Of a stretch of 64,000 nucleotides of DNA, positions 23,815 through 32,646 are shown piece after piece. Location of the stretch: NCBI GenBank assembly GCA_023446155.1, contig JAEXIT010000009.1, positions 106,793 to 170,792 on the forward strand, in the 5' to 3' direction. Made by a program: the position numbers and the translations under genes. The stretch comes from Bacteroidota bacterium (GTDB lineage Bacteria > Bacteroidota > Bacteroidia > Flavobacteriales > Flavobacteriaceae). Each line of letters begins with the position of its first letter. The first letter of the stretch is position 1. The notes under the pieces were generated by a model. That model was not told the DNA's origin, made no database searches, and saw only the letters and a list, made by a program, of their open reading frames with translations.

Positions 23815-23997
23815 ATGAACAACGTAATCGCTTTTTTTAAAAACCTGTCACCGCTAAAAATGGTGATCATAAGTGTTGTGTTAGGAATTCTGGCGATCTT
23901 TCTGGAAAAGCCGTTTCCCGGTATTTTTCTGGCATTGCGATTAACAAGTTTTGTATTGCTGATCGTGGCAATTATCAGATACTTCAATAAAAAATAA
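23815..23997 (+). CDS. Small two-helix membrane protein
   Basis: A 60-residue protein with two hydrophobic segments, MVIISVVLGILAIF (about 16-29) and ALRLTSFVLLIVAIIRYF (about 40-57), separated by EKPFPG. I know no function. It lies 6 nt after ftsY and shares its terminator, so co-expression with FtsY is likely. Confidence 0.8.
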   Translation: MNNVIAFFKNLSPLKMVIISVVLGILAIFLEKPFPGIFLALRLTSFVLLIVAIIRYFNKK

Positions 23998-24034
23998 AAA
24001 TAAAGGCGTTATTCATATAACGCCTTTATTTTTT
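23997..24034. terminator. Bidirectional terminator, ftsY operon and serine hydrolase
   Basis: AAAATAAAGGCGTTAT and ATAACGCCTTTATTTT form a 16-bp stem with a 4-nt loop. The stop codon of the convergent hydrolase gene at 24009 lies within the stem. Confidence 0.92.
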
Positions 24035-25100
24035 GCCAGAGTACTTCGTCAAAATCCGATAGCGCCATATTACTGCCATCGGCGGCATCGCCCATGCGGA
24101 TGATCACCATTTTCTTACTCGGAATAATATAGATTTTCTGATCATTCTTACCTAAGGCCATATACATATCCGAAGGCGCCGAAGGGATGATACTGCCGGA
24201 AAATTGATACTGCGTTTGCGGTAAGTGATAACTCGTTTTTCCATTTAACCACCATAAATAACCATACGCCAGATTGATATTTTGAGACGTATTCGTCGCT
24301 TCGTTCCAATAGCTTTCGTTTAGAATCTGCTGGTTGTCCCATTTTCCTTTGTTAAGGATCAATAAACCAAAACGCGCCATACTTCTGGAATTGCTTGAAA
24401 ATACACTTAAACCGTCGGAAGTATTCGTCCAAATACCGTTCATCCCAATTTTATCCCGTAGCCGACTGTTAAAATAATTTGAGAATGATGTTTGTGCCAC
24501 GGTAGCGACTACGTCCTGAAGTTTGACATATACATTATCGTACGCCCAACGCGAACCGGCATCGGCGAGATAGGTCAAACAAGCGGGGGTCACACAATCG
24601 CCGTTACTTGCGTCGTCCAATCCGGAAGTCATCGTTAGCAAATGTTTGCAGTTGATCAGATTTTCCTTAGCTAGGGGCGCACTCGTCCATCCGTTGCCGA
24701 GATAATCAGACACTTTATTGTTGATGTTGAGCAAACCTTCCTGTTGTGCAATTCCCGTCATAGTCGAAGTTAAAGTCTTTCCGGCACTGGCCCAATACCA
24801 GTAACTGTTTGCGGTATGTCCGTTAAAGTAGTTTTCTATAACGATTCTTCCATTTACCAGTACGATAAAGGACTTGCTGTGTTTTTGTTCCAGATAATCC
24901 AATAGGGGTTGCACCGCATCGGTATGCCATCCCAAATCGGAAATACTGCGTGTTTCCCAGGTGGTACTACCGGAACTGACCGGTGGAAAATACATACTTT
25001 CCGTAGGTGTCACAGGTGTGGAGCCGTTGGACGTGTCGCTTTCGGAACTGCAACTGGTTATGGCAAAAAGGGTTATCGCCGAGAGGAGTATTCGTTTCAT
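24009..25100 (-). CDS. Serine hydrolase lipoprotein, beta-lactamase/class C family
   Basis: A 363-residue lipoprotein (AITLFAITSC lipobox, Cys at about 17). The penicillin-binding-protein-like fold has the SxxK nucleophile motif in ASAGKTLTS near residue 105 and a YxN motif in AYDNVYVKL. Homologues include class C beta-lactamases, D-aminopeptidases and esterases; the mix of residues here does not single out resistance. It is periplasmic or cell-surface anchored through its lipid. Transcribed alone. Confidence 0.88.
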   Translation of the reverse strand: MKRILLSAITLFAITSCSSESDTSNGSTPVTPTESMYFPPVSSGSTTWETRSISDLGWHTDAVQPLLDYLEQKHSKSFIVLVNGRIVIENYFNGHTANSYWYWASAGKTLTSTMTGIAQQEGLLNINNKVSDYLGNGWTSAPLAKENLINCKHLLTMTSGLDDASNGDCVTPACLTYLADAGSRWAYDNVYVKLQDVVATVAQTSFSNYFNSRLRDKIGMNGIWTNTSDGLSVFSSNSRSMARFGLLILNKGKWDNQQILNESYWNEATNTSQNINLAYGYLWWLNGKTSYHLPQTQYQFSGSIIPSAPSDMYMALGKNDQKIYIIPSKKMVIIRMGDAADGSNMALSDFDEVLWQKIKALYE

Positions 25101-25219
25101 AAGGGATGGTTTTCTATTTGGACTATGCGTTTGTTAAATGGTTTAAAGCTACTGGTTTTTTTGTTCTAAAGTTTCGTTTGTGCCGTTTTAAAAGGTAAAT
25201 TTGTAAAAATGTTTGTGCC

Positions 25220-25639
25220 ATGAAAAAAATAATTACGATAGTACTGTTTAGCCTTACTTTTACGGCTTGTCATAAAAAAATTGATGATGCGGCGCTAGCC
25301 AAGATCAATGGATATTGGGAAATTGAAAAGGCCATTATGCCCGATGGAAGTAGTAAAGAGTATTCGATCAATCCGACTATCGATTATTTTGAAATCAAAA
25401 ATAACAAAGGATTCCGTAAAAAGGTAATGCCACAATTGGATGGAACTTATTTGGTGAGTGAATTGGACGAAAAAGTTGCGGTGATCAAACAAGACGACCA
25501 CGTTTATCTAAACTATACTACGGCCTATGCCAAATGGAAGGAAGAGTTGGTTAAAGTAACCGACGAGGAATTGGTGTTAAAAAACGAGCACGATATGGAA
25601 TACCACTATAAAAAAGCGACTTCATTTTCTATAAAATAA
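25220..25639 (+). CDS. Lipoprotein of unknown function (lipocalin-like)
   Basis: A 139-residue lipoprotein with lipobox FTACHK (Cys at about 17). The mature domain begins INGYWEIEKAIMPDGS, the pattern of small lipocalin-like domains in Bacteroidota, and ends with a Lys-rich strand. Function unknown. The next gene, DUF721, starts 4 nt after the stop. Confidence 0.8.
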   Translation: MKKIITIVLFSLTFTACHKKIDDAALAKINGYWEIEKAIMPDGSSKEYSINPTIDYFEIKNNKGFRKKVMPQLDGTYLVSELDEKVAVIKQDDHVYLNYTTAYAKWKEELVKVTDEELVLKNEHDMEYHYKKATSFSIK

Positions 25640-25643
25640 CAGC

Positions 25644-25940
25644 ATGGCAAAACGATTTAATGAAGAATCTCCGATATCCGACGTACTAAAACAGTTTATC
25701 CAGGACCACAGACTACAAGCGGGAATGGATAAAATTGACGTTCGTGATGCCTGGAAAAACCTGATGGGGAATGGCGTAAATAATTATACGACCGAGATCA
25801 TGCTAAAAGGGACTACGCTTTATGTAGCTTTGTCTTCTGCGGTATTACGCGAAGAATTAAGCTACGGTAAAGAAAAAATTGTTAAGATGATCAACGAAGA
25901 GCTGCGACGTGATTTGGTGAAAGATATAGTGTTGCGGTAG
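25644..25940 (+). CDS. DUF721/DciA-like protein
   Basis: A 98-residue DUF721 protein (PISDVLKQFIQDHRLQAGMDK, then VRDAWKNLMG, then LYVALSSAVLREELSYGKEKI). DUF721 includes DciA, which helps load the replicative helicase DnaB in bacteria lacking DnaC. The protein is soluble and short, a KH-like domain only. Co-transcribed with the upstream lipoprotein gene. Confidence 0.88.
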   Translation: MAKRFNEESPISDVLKQFIQDHRLQAGMDKIDVRDAWKNLMGNGVNNYTTEIMLKGTTLYVALSSAVLREELSYGKEKIVKMINEELRRDLVKDIVLR

Positions 25941-26039
25941 TTTTTTTGACTTTTGAAAGTAAGCTATTGACCACTACATATTGGGATGAAATTTCTAAAC
26001 TAGGCGTAGAGCGAATTCTGTTTTATTTTAAAATTGATA

Positions 26040-26198
26040 ATGATGGCAACAACAATTAAAATAACTCCAGTTGTAAAAGGTAAAGAATCTAAAAAATTTA
26101 ATGCAGTTATATCTGAAAGTAAAACAAATAAAATTTCGGAAACAAAAAAAGCTAAAATGTTTGCTTTAGTGGGTAAAGTGATGACCAAAAAAGTGTAA
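26040..26198 (+). CDS. Small hypothetical protein, DUF2683-like
   Basis: A 52-residue basic protein starting MMATTIKITPVVKGKESKKF and ending KVMTKKV; the start could equally be the second ATG at 26043. Similar short Lys-rich proteins occur widely in Bacteroidota. Composition (Thr, Lys, Val) and a credible N-terminus favour this strand over the longer but compositionally odd reverse reading of the same DNA. Function unknown. Confidence 0.6.
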   Translation: MMATTIKITPVVKGKESKKFNAVISESKTNKISETKKAKMFALVGKVMTKKV

Positions 26199-26260
26199 CC
26201 AATGGAATTGTCTGATTTTACAAAAACTGATGCGATTGGACTAAAAAAACATAAAACAAA

Positions 26261-26286
26261 AAAAGCAGGACAATCGTCCTGCTTTT
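26261..26286. terminator. Terminator between the small ORF and amidohydrolase
   Basis: AAAAGCAGGAC and GTCCTGCTTTT form an 11-bp stem with a 4-nt loop, with A/T tracts on both sides. Confidence 0.88.
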
Positions 26287-26302
26287 CCACTTTTTAAAAA
26301 TG

Positions 26303-28225
26303 TTATACCGTTTCGGGAACGACAATATCGGTGTTATGATACACTTTTACGCCGCCTTTCCAGGTTTCCAAAACCGGAACCTTACGCAGTTCTTTATAGT
26401 ACGTTTTCATCGTTAACGGATCCTGTTCCAGAATCACGAAATCGGCGAAATAACCATCTTGTAACGAACCGGTCCACTGCTCGGCATGACATTGCCACGC
26501 CGCGTCATAGGTTACCGATAGCAAAGCCTGTTCCGGAGTAAGACATTCTTTTTCGTTTAATACTTTATTCGGATAATCGTCCGGTGCGGCTTCCATCATA
26601 CGGGTAATCGCTTGTTCCATCATCCGTAATGGCCCGATCGGACTTACGGAATAATCGGTATGTAGCGAAATACGTAATCCGGCATCAAGCGACGAACGAC
26701 ACAAATCCAGTTTTTCTACTTTTTCTTCAAAAATGGCTTCTTTAAACGGATAACCGTAATAGCCCACATGGCCGATTAGGAAACTCGGTACGATACCAAG
26801 ATCTTTCATTTGCTGGATCTGCGATGGTTCCAAAATAGAACAATGTTCAATACGATGACGACGGTCGGCTACTTTTTTTGCTTTAAAGGCGGCATCGTAT
26901 ACTTCGATCGCAAATTTTACGGCCATATCCCCATTGGCATGGATCATTAATGGCCATTCTTTTTCAGCTACAACCGTTTTTACGATGTCCAGATACGTTT
27001 GTGTTGGCTGGTCCGGATGTGGATGATCCTTGTCCTCCGGGAAATTAAATACCCCAAGATTATCGGCCGGATAGCAACAATAAGGCTCCGATTGGTAGCC
27101 GGTTAATCCCTGATTCGAACCGTCGGAAATGATTTTAACACTACCCGAATACAAGTCCTTGTACTCTTTTATCGGCGCAAAAGTCGGTAGTTTTTTCGCA
27201 TCGTCCAGTGTTAAACAGGTTTGTGCGACACCAATACGGACTTTCTTTTGATGGAAATCCAGATATAATTTTAAAATCAGTTCCTGTACGGATGTCATTC
27301 CGGCATCATACATAAACGTAACGCCACGTTGAACAGCCGTATCAAACAATTCCCCTAAATGTTTAAACGAACCGAGTGCAAAATCAGCAACTTGACGTAT
27401 CGGCATACATTTTAAAGCCGGCCCGATTTGTTCGGTTTCCTGCAATTGTCCGTTTGTGGTTTGCTGATAATTTTCGAAGGTTTTATATTGATCACGTATA
27501 CTTTTATTCAGATCGAAAATAATACGAAGTGTCAATGAGTTTACATACGCTGTGTGCATGGAAGCACTCATGATAAACACTGGATAATCCGGTACGATGG
27601 CATCCAAAAATTGATAATCGAATGTAACCAATTGGTTTAATAATCTTCGCGAATGACTTTTCTCAAATGGCATAAAGGCCGGGTCAAGATTACAACCTAA
27701 AATCCAATAGTTATTATTGTTAAGGTTCTCTTTGTTTTTAGGATCGTTTTGATAGTCATCAAGTTGTTTCTGAAGCCATGCAGTATTGTAACCTTTCTTT
27801 AGATCCTGCTCATCATACGGACTCAAATCCAGCCAGCTACCCAATATGGCAGAAGGAACGAGATGAACGTGTGGTTCGATCAGTCCTGGAAGTAAGGTGT
27901 GACCCTTGTCCAGTTTTCGGGTTTTAAAAAGATGTCCTGTTTTGATCATGGCTTCTGTTACGTGTAACATCGAACCGGAAGCAACGACTTTCCCTTTGTG
28001 AAATCCGATGGCTTCTACCGTATCCATTTTTCCGTCTACCAAAGGACGAATGGTACCGCCGTGAAACAATACTGATTCTTCCGTATGATCGGTAAAGGGG
28101 GTTTTGTGCTCCGACAATTTTGTGATAATCTCCGAAGAGGAAAGTTCTTTTTCCAGAATCTTTAAAACCGGATTGTTACAACCGCAATGGGTACAACCGT
28201 GGTGAATGTGATCGTGATCGTGCAT
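26303..28225 (-). CDS. Amidohydrolase, YtcJ-like
   Basis: A 640-residue metal-dependent amidohydrolase of the YtcJ/amidohydrolase_3 type. Metal ligands are visible in IEPHVHLVPS, MIHANGDMAV, HRIEHCSIL and LHTDYSVSPIG. An N-terminal beta-sandwich composed of segments from both ends is typical. Unusual is the first 20 residues (HDHDHIHHGCTHCGC), a His/Cys-rich metal-binding-like extension before the core domain. No signal peptide, so cytoplasmic. Substrate unknown. It lies 29 nt after the cytochrome-like gene on the same strand, so the two may be an operon. Confidence 0.88.
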   Translation of the reverse strand: MHDHDHIHHGCTHCGCNNPVLKILEKELSSSEIITKLSEHKTPFTDHTEESVLFHGGTIRPLVDGKMDTVEAIGFHKGKVVASGSMLHVTEAMIKTGHLFKTRKLDKGHTLLPGLIEPHVHLVPSAILGSWLDLSPYDEQDLKKGYNTAWLQKQLDDYQNDPKNKENLNNNNYWILGCNLDPAFMPFEKSHSRRLLNQLVTFDYQFLDAIVPDYPVFIMSASMHTAYVNSLTLRIIFDLNKSIRDQYKTFENYQQTTNGQLQETEQIGPALKCMPIRQVADFALGSFKHLGELFDTAVQRGVTFMYDAGMTSVQELILKLYLDFHQKKVRIGVAQTCLTLDDAKKLPTFAPIKEYKDLYSGSVKIISDGSNQGLTGYQSEPYCCYPADNLGVFNFPEDKDHPHPDQPTQTYLDIVKTVVAEKEWPLMIHANGDMAVKFAIEVYDAAFKAKKVADRRHRIEHCSILEPSQIQQMKDLGIVPSFLIGHVGYYGYPFKEAIFEEKVEKLDLCRSSLDAGLRISLHTDYSVSPIGPLRMMEQAITRMMEAAPDDYPNKVLNEKECLTPEQALLSVTYDAAWQCHAEQWTGSLQDGYFADFVILEQDPLTMKTYYKELRKVPVLETWKGGVKVYHNTDIVVPETV

Positions 28226-28254
28226 ACTATTGAGATTTAGGGATTATCGTGATG

Positions 28255-29688
28255 TTATTTGTCGGTATTGATGTTACTCTGAATCGACCAAGCAAAGTCT
28301 AATAATGTCTGATTACGGAAACGGCTCATGTCTTTCATGTCGATGTATTGATCAGCAGTATAAACAGTTCCTGTAACTGATGCCAGAGCGTGACAGCTCA
28401 TACAGTTGGTTTGTACACCATATTGGTAATTTGGATTTAACTGGTTGTTGCTACCGGTAAATACATTAGGACCAAAAGAGCCTTCCAGATACGGGTTAAA
28501 CGAGATAATACTGCGTACCCCTTTGTTGGTTCCACCGGTAATTGGCTGGTTTGGCCATACCATCGCGTAGGAAGTCGACACGGCATAGTTGGCTGCCGCT
28601 CCTTTGATGATGCTTGGACGTAGTTTCGCATTGAAGGCCGAACTTGGGAAAAACGGATTGTCGCGGTTGTAGCTCCAGAAATAAGTCTGCCAGGTCCAGT
28701 TACTGATTTCTTTTGTTCCTACATGCATGGCTACCAATAAGATATAATCGCCGGCTTTGTATTTGCGTTTGTTGTTTTTCTGGTTGGTGTTCAGATAGGC
28801 AGCCATTCTCGCATCGACCTGATCGTTGATAAATTCGTTTAAGTTACAACTGGCCGCTGCAATTTGAGCCGGTGTCGGATTGGAACCGGTAACCGGTACA
28901 ATGGTTTTGTTTTTATCTTGTTTGTTGTTGGTGTCTACATAAACATAGGTTTGCCAGTCTTTATAGCCAAATGCCTTAGCGGGTTTAGGATCGCCTGGCC
29001 ATACTGGTACGCGGATAAAACCGTTCGCATCAACACCTCCGGCAAAATAGGTCGGTTTGGTAGTAATACCGGCCGATGGGAATGGCGGAATGTTACCAAT
29101 CCCGTCTTTAACGTTGTATTTGTCGAGTGTCGACTGATTGAAAATAAGATTTTGTGTCGAATAACAGGCTGCTGCCGGATTGTAGGAAACGGTCTCGAAA
29201 ACATTGGAAACTGTATCAAGTACTGCATTTCGGTTACCAAATAACTGTCCGTGGATTAACTGTTTTGGTACTTCCAGGGCGCTACGTTCTTTTTTTATCT
29301 GAAAGCATCCGCCTTCTTTATTTCCGTCGGCTGCCATTTGTGCCAGTTCTTTTACGCTCATCCAGGTTTCAAATACCAATAGCGAATCACCATTAAAAAC
29401 CTGTCCGGATTTAGCGGTCAAACCAGCCCAGATTCCCCAGGCGTGTTGGGCAATACTAGCCGAATCCTGTTTGTTTAACCAACCATAAATGGTCGTGGAA
29501 TCTTGTGGGAATTTAAAACCGGGAAGGTTTAAGTCGTCCGGAAATTCCTGTGGCTTAATAATAGGAGCCGCACCTAATAATCCGGCGTCCGGCGTGGTGT
29601 TCTTCTTGCAAGAAATGGCCAGACTGGTAGCCGTCAAAGCAACCAGAATACCAAATGAGATGGTCTTAAGGGGTAGTAGTCGTTTCAT
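28255..29688 (-). CDS. Putative c-type haem lipoprotein
   Basis: A 477-residue exported protein. A signal peptide ends in the lipobox SLAISCKK (Cys at about 27). One CxxCH haem-binding motif appears near the C-terminus (TNCMSCHALA, near residue 433). The large middle part resembles Bacteroidota cytochrome-c-family lipoproteins of unknown substrate. A role in periplasmic oxidation or sensing is possible. It sits directly upstream of the amidohydrolase gene. No electron-transport partner is adjacent. Confidence 0.78.
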   Translation of the reverse strand: MKRLLPLKTISFGILVALTATSLAISCKKNTTPDAGLLGAAPIIKPQEFPDDLNLPGFKFPQDSTTIYGWLNKQDSASIAQHAWGIWAGLTAKSGQVFNGDSLLVFETWMSVKELAQMAADGNKEGGCFQIKKERSALEVPKQLIHGQLFGNRNAVLDTVSNVFETVSYNPAAACYSTQNLIFNQSTLDKYNVKDGIGNIPPFPSAGITTKPTYFAGGVDANGFIRVPVWPGDPKPAKAFGYKDWQTYVYVDTNNKQDKNKTIVPVTGSNPTPAQIAAASCNLNEFINDQVDARMAAYLNTNQKNNKRKYKAGDYILLVAMHVGTKEISNWTWQTYFWSYNRDNPFFPSSAFNAKLRPSIIKGAAANYAVSTSYAMVWPNQPITGGTNKGVRSIISFNPYLEGSFGPNVFTGSNNQLNPNYQYGVQTNCMSCHALASVTGTVYTADQYIDMKDMSRFRNQTLLDFAWSIQSNINTDK

Positions 29689-29920
29689 ATTTGTTTTAGA
29701 TTTGGTTTGAATTTCTATGCTGTTTTTGTTTGGTTACCTTATACAAGATTAGTACTGAATTGCAATTTTTTATGGCTATTAAATTTGCAATTTGTGTTAA
29801 ATTGGATTTATCTGTAAGGCGTTTTGTAAAGTTAGTGGCTTGGTAAAACCTATAATAGCGTATAATTACGCGTTTTTAAAACCGGATAGAAATACCGAAA
29901 AAGGAATGGAACGGGTACAA

Positions 29921-29949
29921 AAAAAGCCGTTCCAAACGGAACGGCTTTT
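29921..29949 (-). terminator. Terminator of ndk
   Basis: AAAAGCCGTTCC and GGAACGGCTTTT form a 12-bp stem. It lies 20 nt beyond the ndk stop on the minus strand. The rest of the 29689-29968 gap is AT-rich leader DNA with no gene. Confidence 0.88.
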
Positions 29950-29968
29950 CGAAAACAATATATATTTA

Positions 29969-30388
29969 TTAGAATTCTTCTCTTCCTGCAAAGTGGAAAG
30001 CGCTCTCAATAGCAGCATTCTCATCACTGTCAGATCCGTGAACAGCATTCTCTCCGATTGAAGTAGCATATCTTTTACGGATAGTTCCTTCTGCAGCATC
30101 AGCAGGATTTGTAGCTCCGATTAAAGTACGGAAAGCTTCAACAGCGTTATCTTTTTCAAGGATAGCAGCTACGATAGGACCTCTTGACATGAATTCTACT
30201 AATTCTCCGTAGAAAGGTCTTTCACTGTGAACAGCGTAGAATTTCTGAGCATCCGCTACTGTTAATTGTGTTAATTTCATTGATACGATTCTGAAACCAG
30301 CTTCAGTAATCATGTTAATAATCCCTCCGATGTGTCCTTTTTCAACAGCATCTGGCTTAATCATAGTGAATGTTCTATTCGTTGCCAT
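29969..30388 (-). CDS. ndk: Nucleoside diphosphate kinase
   Basis: A 139-residue Ndk. It has NRTFTMIKPDAVEKG at the N-terminus, ERPFYGELVEFM, and the active-site NAVHGSDS whose His is phosphorylated during transfer of the gamma-phosphate between NTPs and NDPs. Length and motifs are fully canonical. Single gene with its own terminator. Confidence 0.97.
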   Translation of the reverse strand: MATNRTFTMIKPDAVEKGHIGGIINMITEAGFRIVSMKLTQLTVADAQKFYAVHSERPFYGELVEFMSRGPIVAAILEKDNAVEAFRTLIGATNPADAAEGTIRKRYATSIGENAVHGSDSDENAAIESAFHFAGREEF

Positions 30389-30489
30389 CTTGTTTTGTTT
30401 AAATTTTTCGCAAAAATAGTATTTTTAAGCTAAATAATGCGCTATCTTTTTTATTGAAATTTCGTTTGTAGCGAATAATTGTAATTTCT

Positions 30490-32079
30490 TTATACAATCA
30501 ATACCGGAAAATCCTGCTCCAGCGGCTTTAATTCGCGGTATAATTCGGTTAGTAAATGAGAACCGTGTTCCAGATAAAATTCCGAAAAATTAGTTGTCCG
30601 TTCCTGAAGACTGAGGTTGGGAAACAATTCGTTTTGTAGTGCCGTGATGCGACTCAGTTGCTCCTGATGGTTGCGTTTTTCGGCTTTTAACAATCGTTTT
30701 TCAAGGTTTTCCAATCCTTTTAGTTGTTTCTTTTCCTGAGCGGCTACGGCACCAATAAATGAAGCGTCGGTTTTGGCTGCCATTTCCCGTAATTTGGAAA
30801 ATTGCTGTTCCAAATGTGCTTTTTGTTCCGAAAAATCAAGCGTAAAAGTGGATAGGGATTTGGTTTTGGCATCGATCAGGGCGTGTTGCTTTTGAAATAA
30901 ATCGGCCCAACGTAGTCCCAATTGGTCTGCTTTGTGCGCTTGTTTGGGTGTCGCAAGGACTGCCGAATTTCGCAATACCAACATTGGGAAAGGAACGTTG
31001 GAAGCTTCAAAAAAGGATTTTAATTCCAACCAGTATGCCAATTCACCACCACCGCCAATATAGGCCAGATTGGGTAAAATCACTTCCTGATACAGTGGAC
31101 GCATGATTACATTCGGACTGAATTTTTCGGGACAACGCTCCAGTTCGTCCAGAATTTCTTCGGTTGTAAACCGTCGTGAAGTTCCGTTTACGATATAGCC
31201 TCCATTTTCGAAAACGATACGTTCCCGCAATCCGTCTTCAATATAAAAAAGGTTAATTTCTCTTGGATTAACCTGAATATTGTAGGTTTTTAATAAAGCA
31301 GCCGTTTCTGTTACTTTTTCAAAAGCGATTTGTTCGAGTAGTTCCCGTTTTACATACGGAATGAATTCGCGTTTTAAGGCTTCAGAATCACCGTCGATAA
31401 TTACCAATCCCTGTTCTTGAAACAATTCATTGGCCAGAAAACGGGTCGCATCGGCCAGATTGGTATGTTTTAAATAGGCATTTTTAAATAACTCCCGTAA
31501 ATATTCGGCGTTGGTACCAATGCCAAGTTCTTTCGAAAAGACATCAAAAACACTATCCAGACCTTCGGTCGAAAGCCGGCCTACCGGACCGGAACTGTCG
31601 CGGTTCCACTTTATTTTTTTATTTCTGAAATTAAAATAATTGATTTCTTCAAAGTCGTGGTCTTCCGTAGCCATCCAATATACGGGTACAAAATGACGCG
31701 TTGGATAGGCCGTTTTTAATTCTTTTGCCAAATTGATTGCCGATACAATTTTGTATAAAAAGTATAAAGGTCCCGTAAAAAGGTTTAATTGGTGACCAGT
31801 GGTTACGGTAAAGGTGTTTTCGTCTTTTAAAAGGGCGATATTCTGAAGTGTCGCTTCCGAAGCGGCGGTCGATGCATATTGTTTTTCCAAAACTGTCGCC
31901 AGTGTATTTCTATGCGCCGTACTAAAATGGGCGGCTTTTTCGTCAATTTGACTTCCGAAATTTTCTAAGCTGGGAAAACGATGGTATAAGGACTGTGTTT
32001 CTGTTTTTTTATCTAAATAATCGACAATTAACCGGGAAAAATAATTGGATTCTTGATAGCTGATACAGTCAGTAGGCAT
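30490..32079 (-). CDS. bshC: Bacillithiol biosynthesis cysteine-adding enzyme BshC
   Basis: A 529-residue BshC. Marker segments are TGHQLNLFTGPLYFLYKI near 98, MATEDHDFEEINYF, GGELAYWLELK and a C-terminal coiled coil (KKQLKGLENLEKRLLKAEKR region). It is assigned to the last step of bacillithiol synthesis, joining cysteine to glucosaminyl-malate, and shows that this lineage uses bacillithiol as its low-molecular-weight thiol, as flavobacteria do. bshA and bshB are not in the window. Confidence 0.95.
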   Translation of the reverse strand: MPTDCISYQESNYFSRLIVDYLDKKTETQSLYHRFPSLENFGSQIDEKAAHFSTAHRNTLATVLEKQYASTAASEATLQNIALLKDENTFTVTTGHQLNLFTGPLYFLYKIVSAINLAKELKTAYPTRHFVPVYWMATEDHDFEEINYFNFRNKKIKWNRDSSGPVGRLSTEGLDSVFDVFSKELGIGTNAEYLRELFKNAYLKHTNLADATRFLANELFQEQGLVIIDGDSEALKREFIPYVKRELLEQIAFEKVTETAALLKTYNIQVNPREINLFYIEDGLRERIVFENGGYIVNGTSRRFTTEEILDELERCPEKFSPNVIMRPLYQEVILPNLAYIGGGGELAYWLELKSFFEASNVPFPMLVLRNSAVLATPKQAHKADQLGLRWADLFQKQHALIDAKTKSLSTFTLDFSEQKAHLEQQFSKLREMAAKTDASFIGAVAAQEKKQLKGLENLEKRLLKAEKRNHQEQLSRITALQNELFPNLSLQERTTNFSEFYLEHGSHLLTELYRELKPLEQDFPVLIV

Positions 32080-32362
32080 AATAGGATATAATTATATAAG
32101 TATGTTTTTTTGAAAAATAAAGGTAGATATAATCGCATTCGAATCTCCCAAGTTATTGTTAATTTTTTAAAGTACGAATCGATAGCAACTTTGATGACGC
32201 TTGGTTGTATATAATTGGAGGATAAAATCAGATTGTATGTTTTTAAAAATGAGTATGTTGTGATTTATTGTTGAAAAATAATCTGAAATATTAGGAAATG
32301 TCAAAAACATTTTACAAACTTTGCAATGTGAAAAATTAATAACCTTTTAAAAACGAAGAAAA

Positions 32363-32443
32363 ATGTTTGTATTACAATCATCTGCTATCAGTCTGACACC
32401 AAAATGTGGTGTAGCTGTTCTTCGTGGTTTTGTTTTATCCTAG
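32363..32443 (+). CDS. Short leader-type ORF upstream of the rtcB-prfH operon
   Basis: A 26-codon ORF (starts MFVLQSSAISL, ends LRGFVLS, stop TAG). A promoter-like AAACTTTG lies about 40 nt upstream and an A-rich stretch precedes the ATG. It is followed 23 nt after the stop by a strong intrinsic terminator. Codons 18-21 contain UGUUCUUCG (32416-32424), which can pair with CGAAGACA (32473-32480) in the terminator's 5' arm, an attenuator-like arrangement. It could alternatively be a stand-alone small mRNA. I do not recognise the peptide. Confidence 0.5.
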   Translation: MFVLQSSAISLTPKCGVAVLRGFVLS

Positions 32444-32466
32444 AAAAAAATACTTTCCAAGATAGC

Positions 32467-32499
32467 AAAGCCCGAAGACATTAAGTTTCGGGCTTTTTT
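32467..32499 (+). terminator. Terminator or attenuator upstream of rtcB-prfH
   Basis: AAAGCCCGAA and TTTCGGGCTTT form a 10-bp stem with a 9-nt loop and a TTTTTT tail, 148 nt before the rtcB start. Confidence 0.85.
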
Positions 32500-32540
32500 G
32501 TATACTTTTTACTTTAAAGTTCCCGGTTTAGCACTTTTAA

Positions 32541-32616
32541 TTTATCCGAATACGGGTAAAATGTTTCGCAAAACAAATCAGCATTCCGTTTGGATTACTG
32601 AGCACATTGTTTTGCG
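32541..32616 (+). promoter_or_regulatory. Structured 5' region of the rtcB-prfH operon
   Basis: Two consecutive dyads. TTTATCC/GGGTAAA (32541-32560) forms a 7-bp hairpin. CGCAAAACAA/TTGTTTTGCG (32567-32576 with 32607-32616) is a perfect 10-bp inverted repeat whose interior can add TCAG/CTGA and TCC/GGA helices. At DNA level the outer arms resemble a long-spaced operator; at RNA level they form an extended hairpin 30 nt before the ATG. The best -7 candidate for this operon is the weak TACTTTAA near 32508. Positions 32080-32340 otherwise hold only AT-rich DNA. Confidence 0.5.
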
Positions 32617-32646
32617 TTCCAAAAAAAAAAATCAAAGAATCAAACA

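Noticed and set aside
24009..25100. Beta-lactamase resistance gene
   Set aside because: SxxK and YxN motifs define a broad serine-hydrolase/penicillin-binding family; nothing specific to antibiotic resistance is visible.
26000..26290. 96-residue minus-strand ORF
   Set aside because: Hydrophobic, low-complexity shadow opposite a more credible 52-residue plus-strand gene and covering a terminator.
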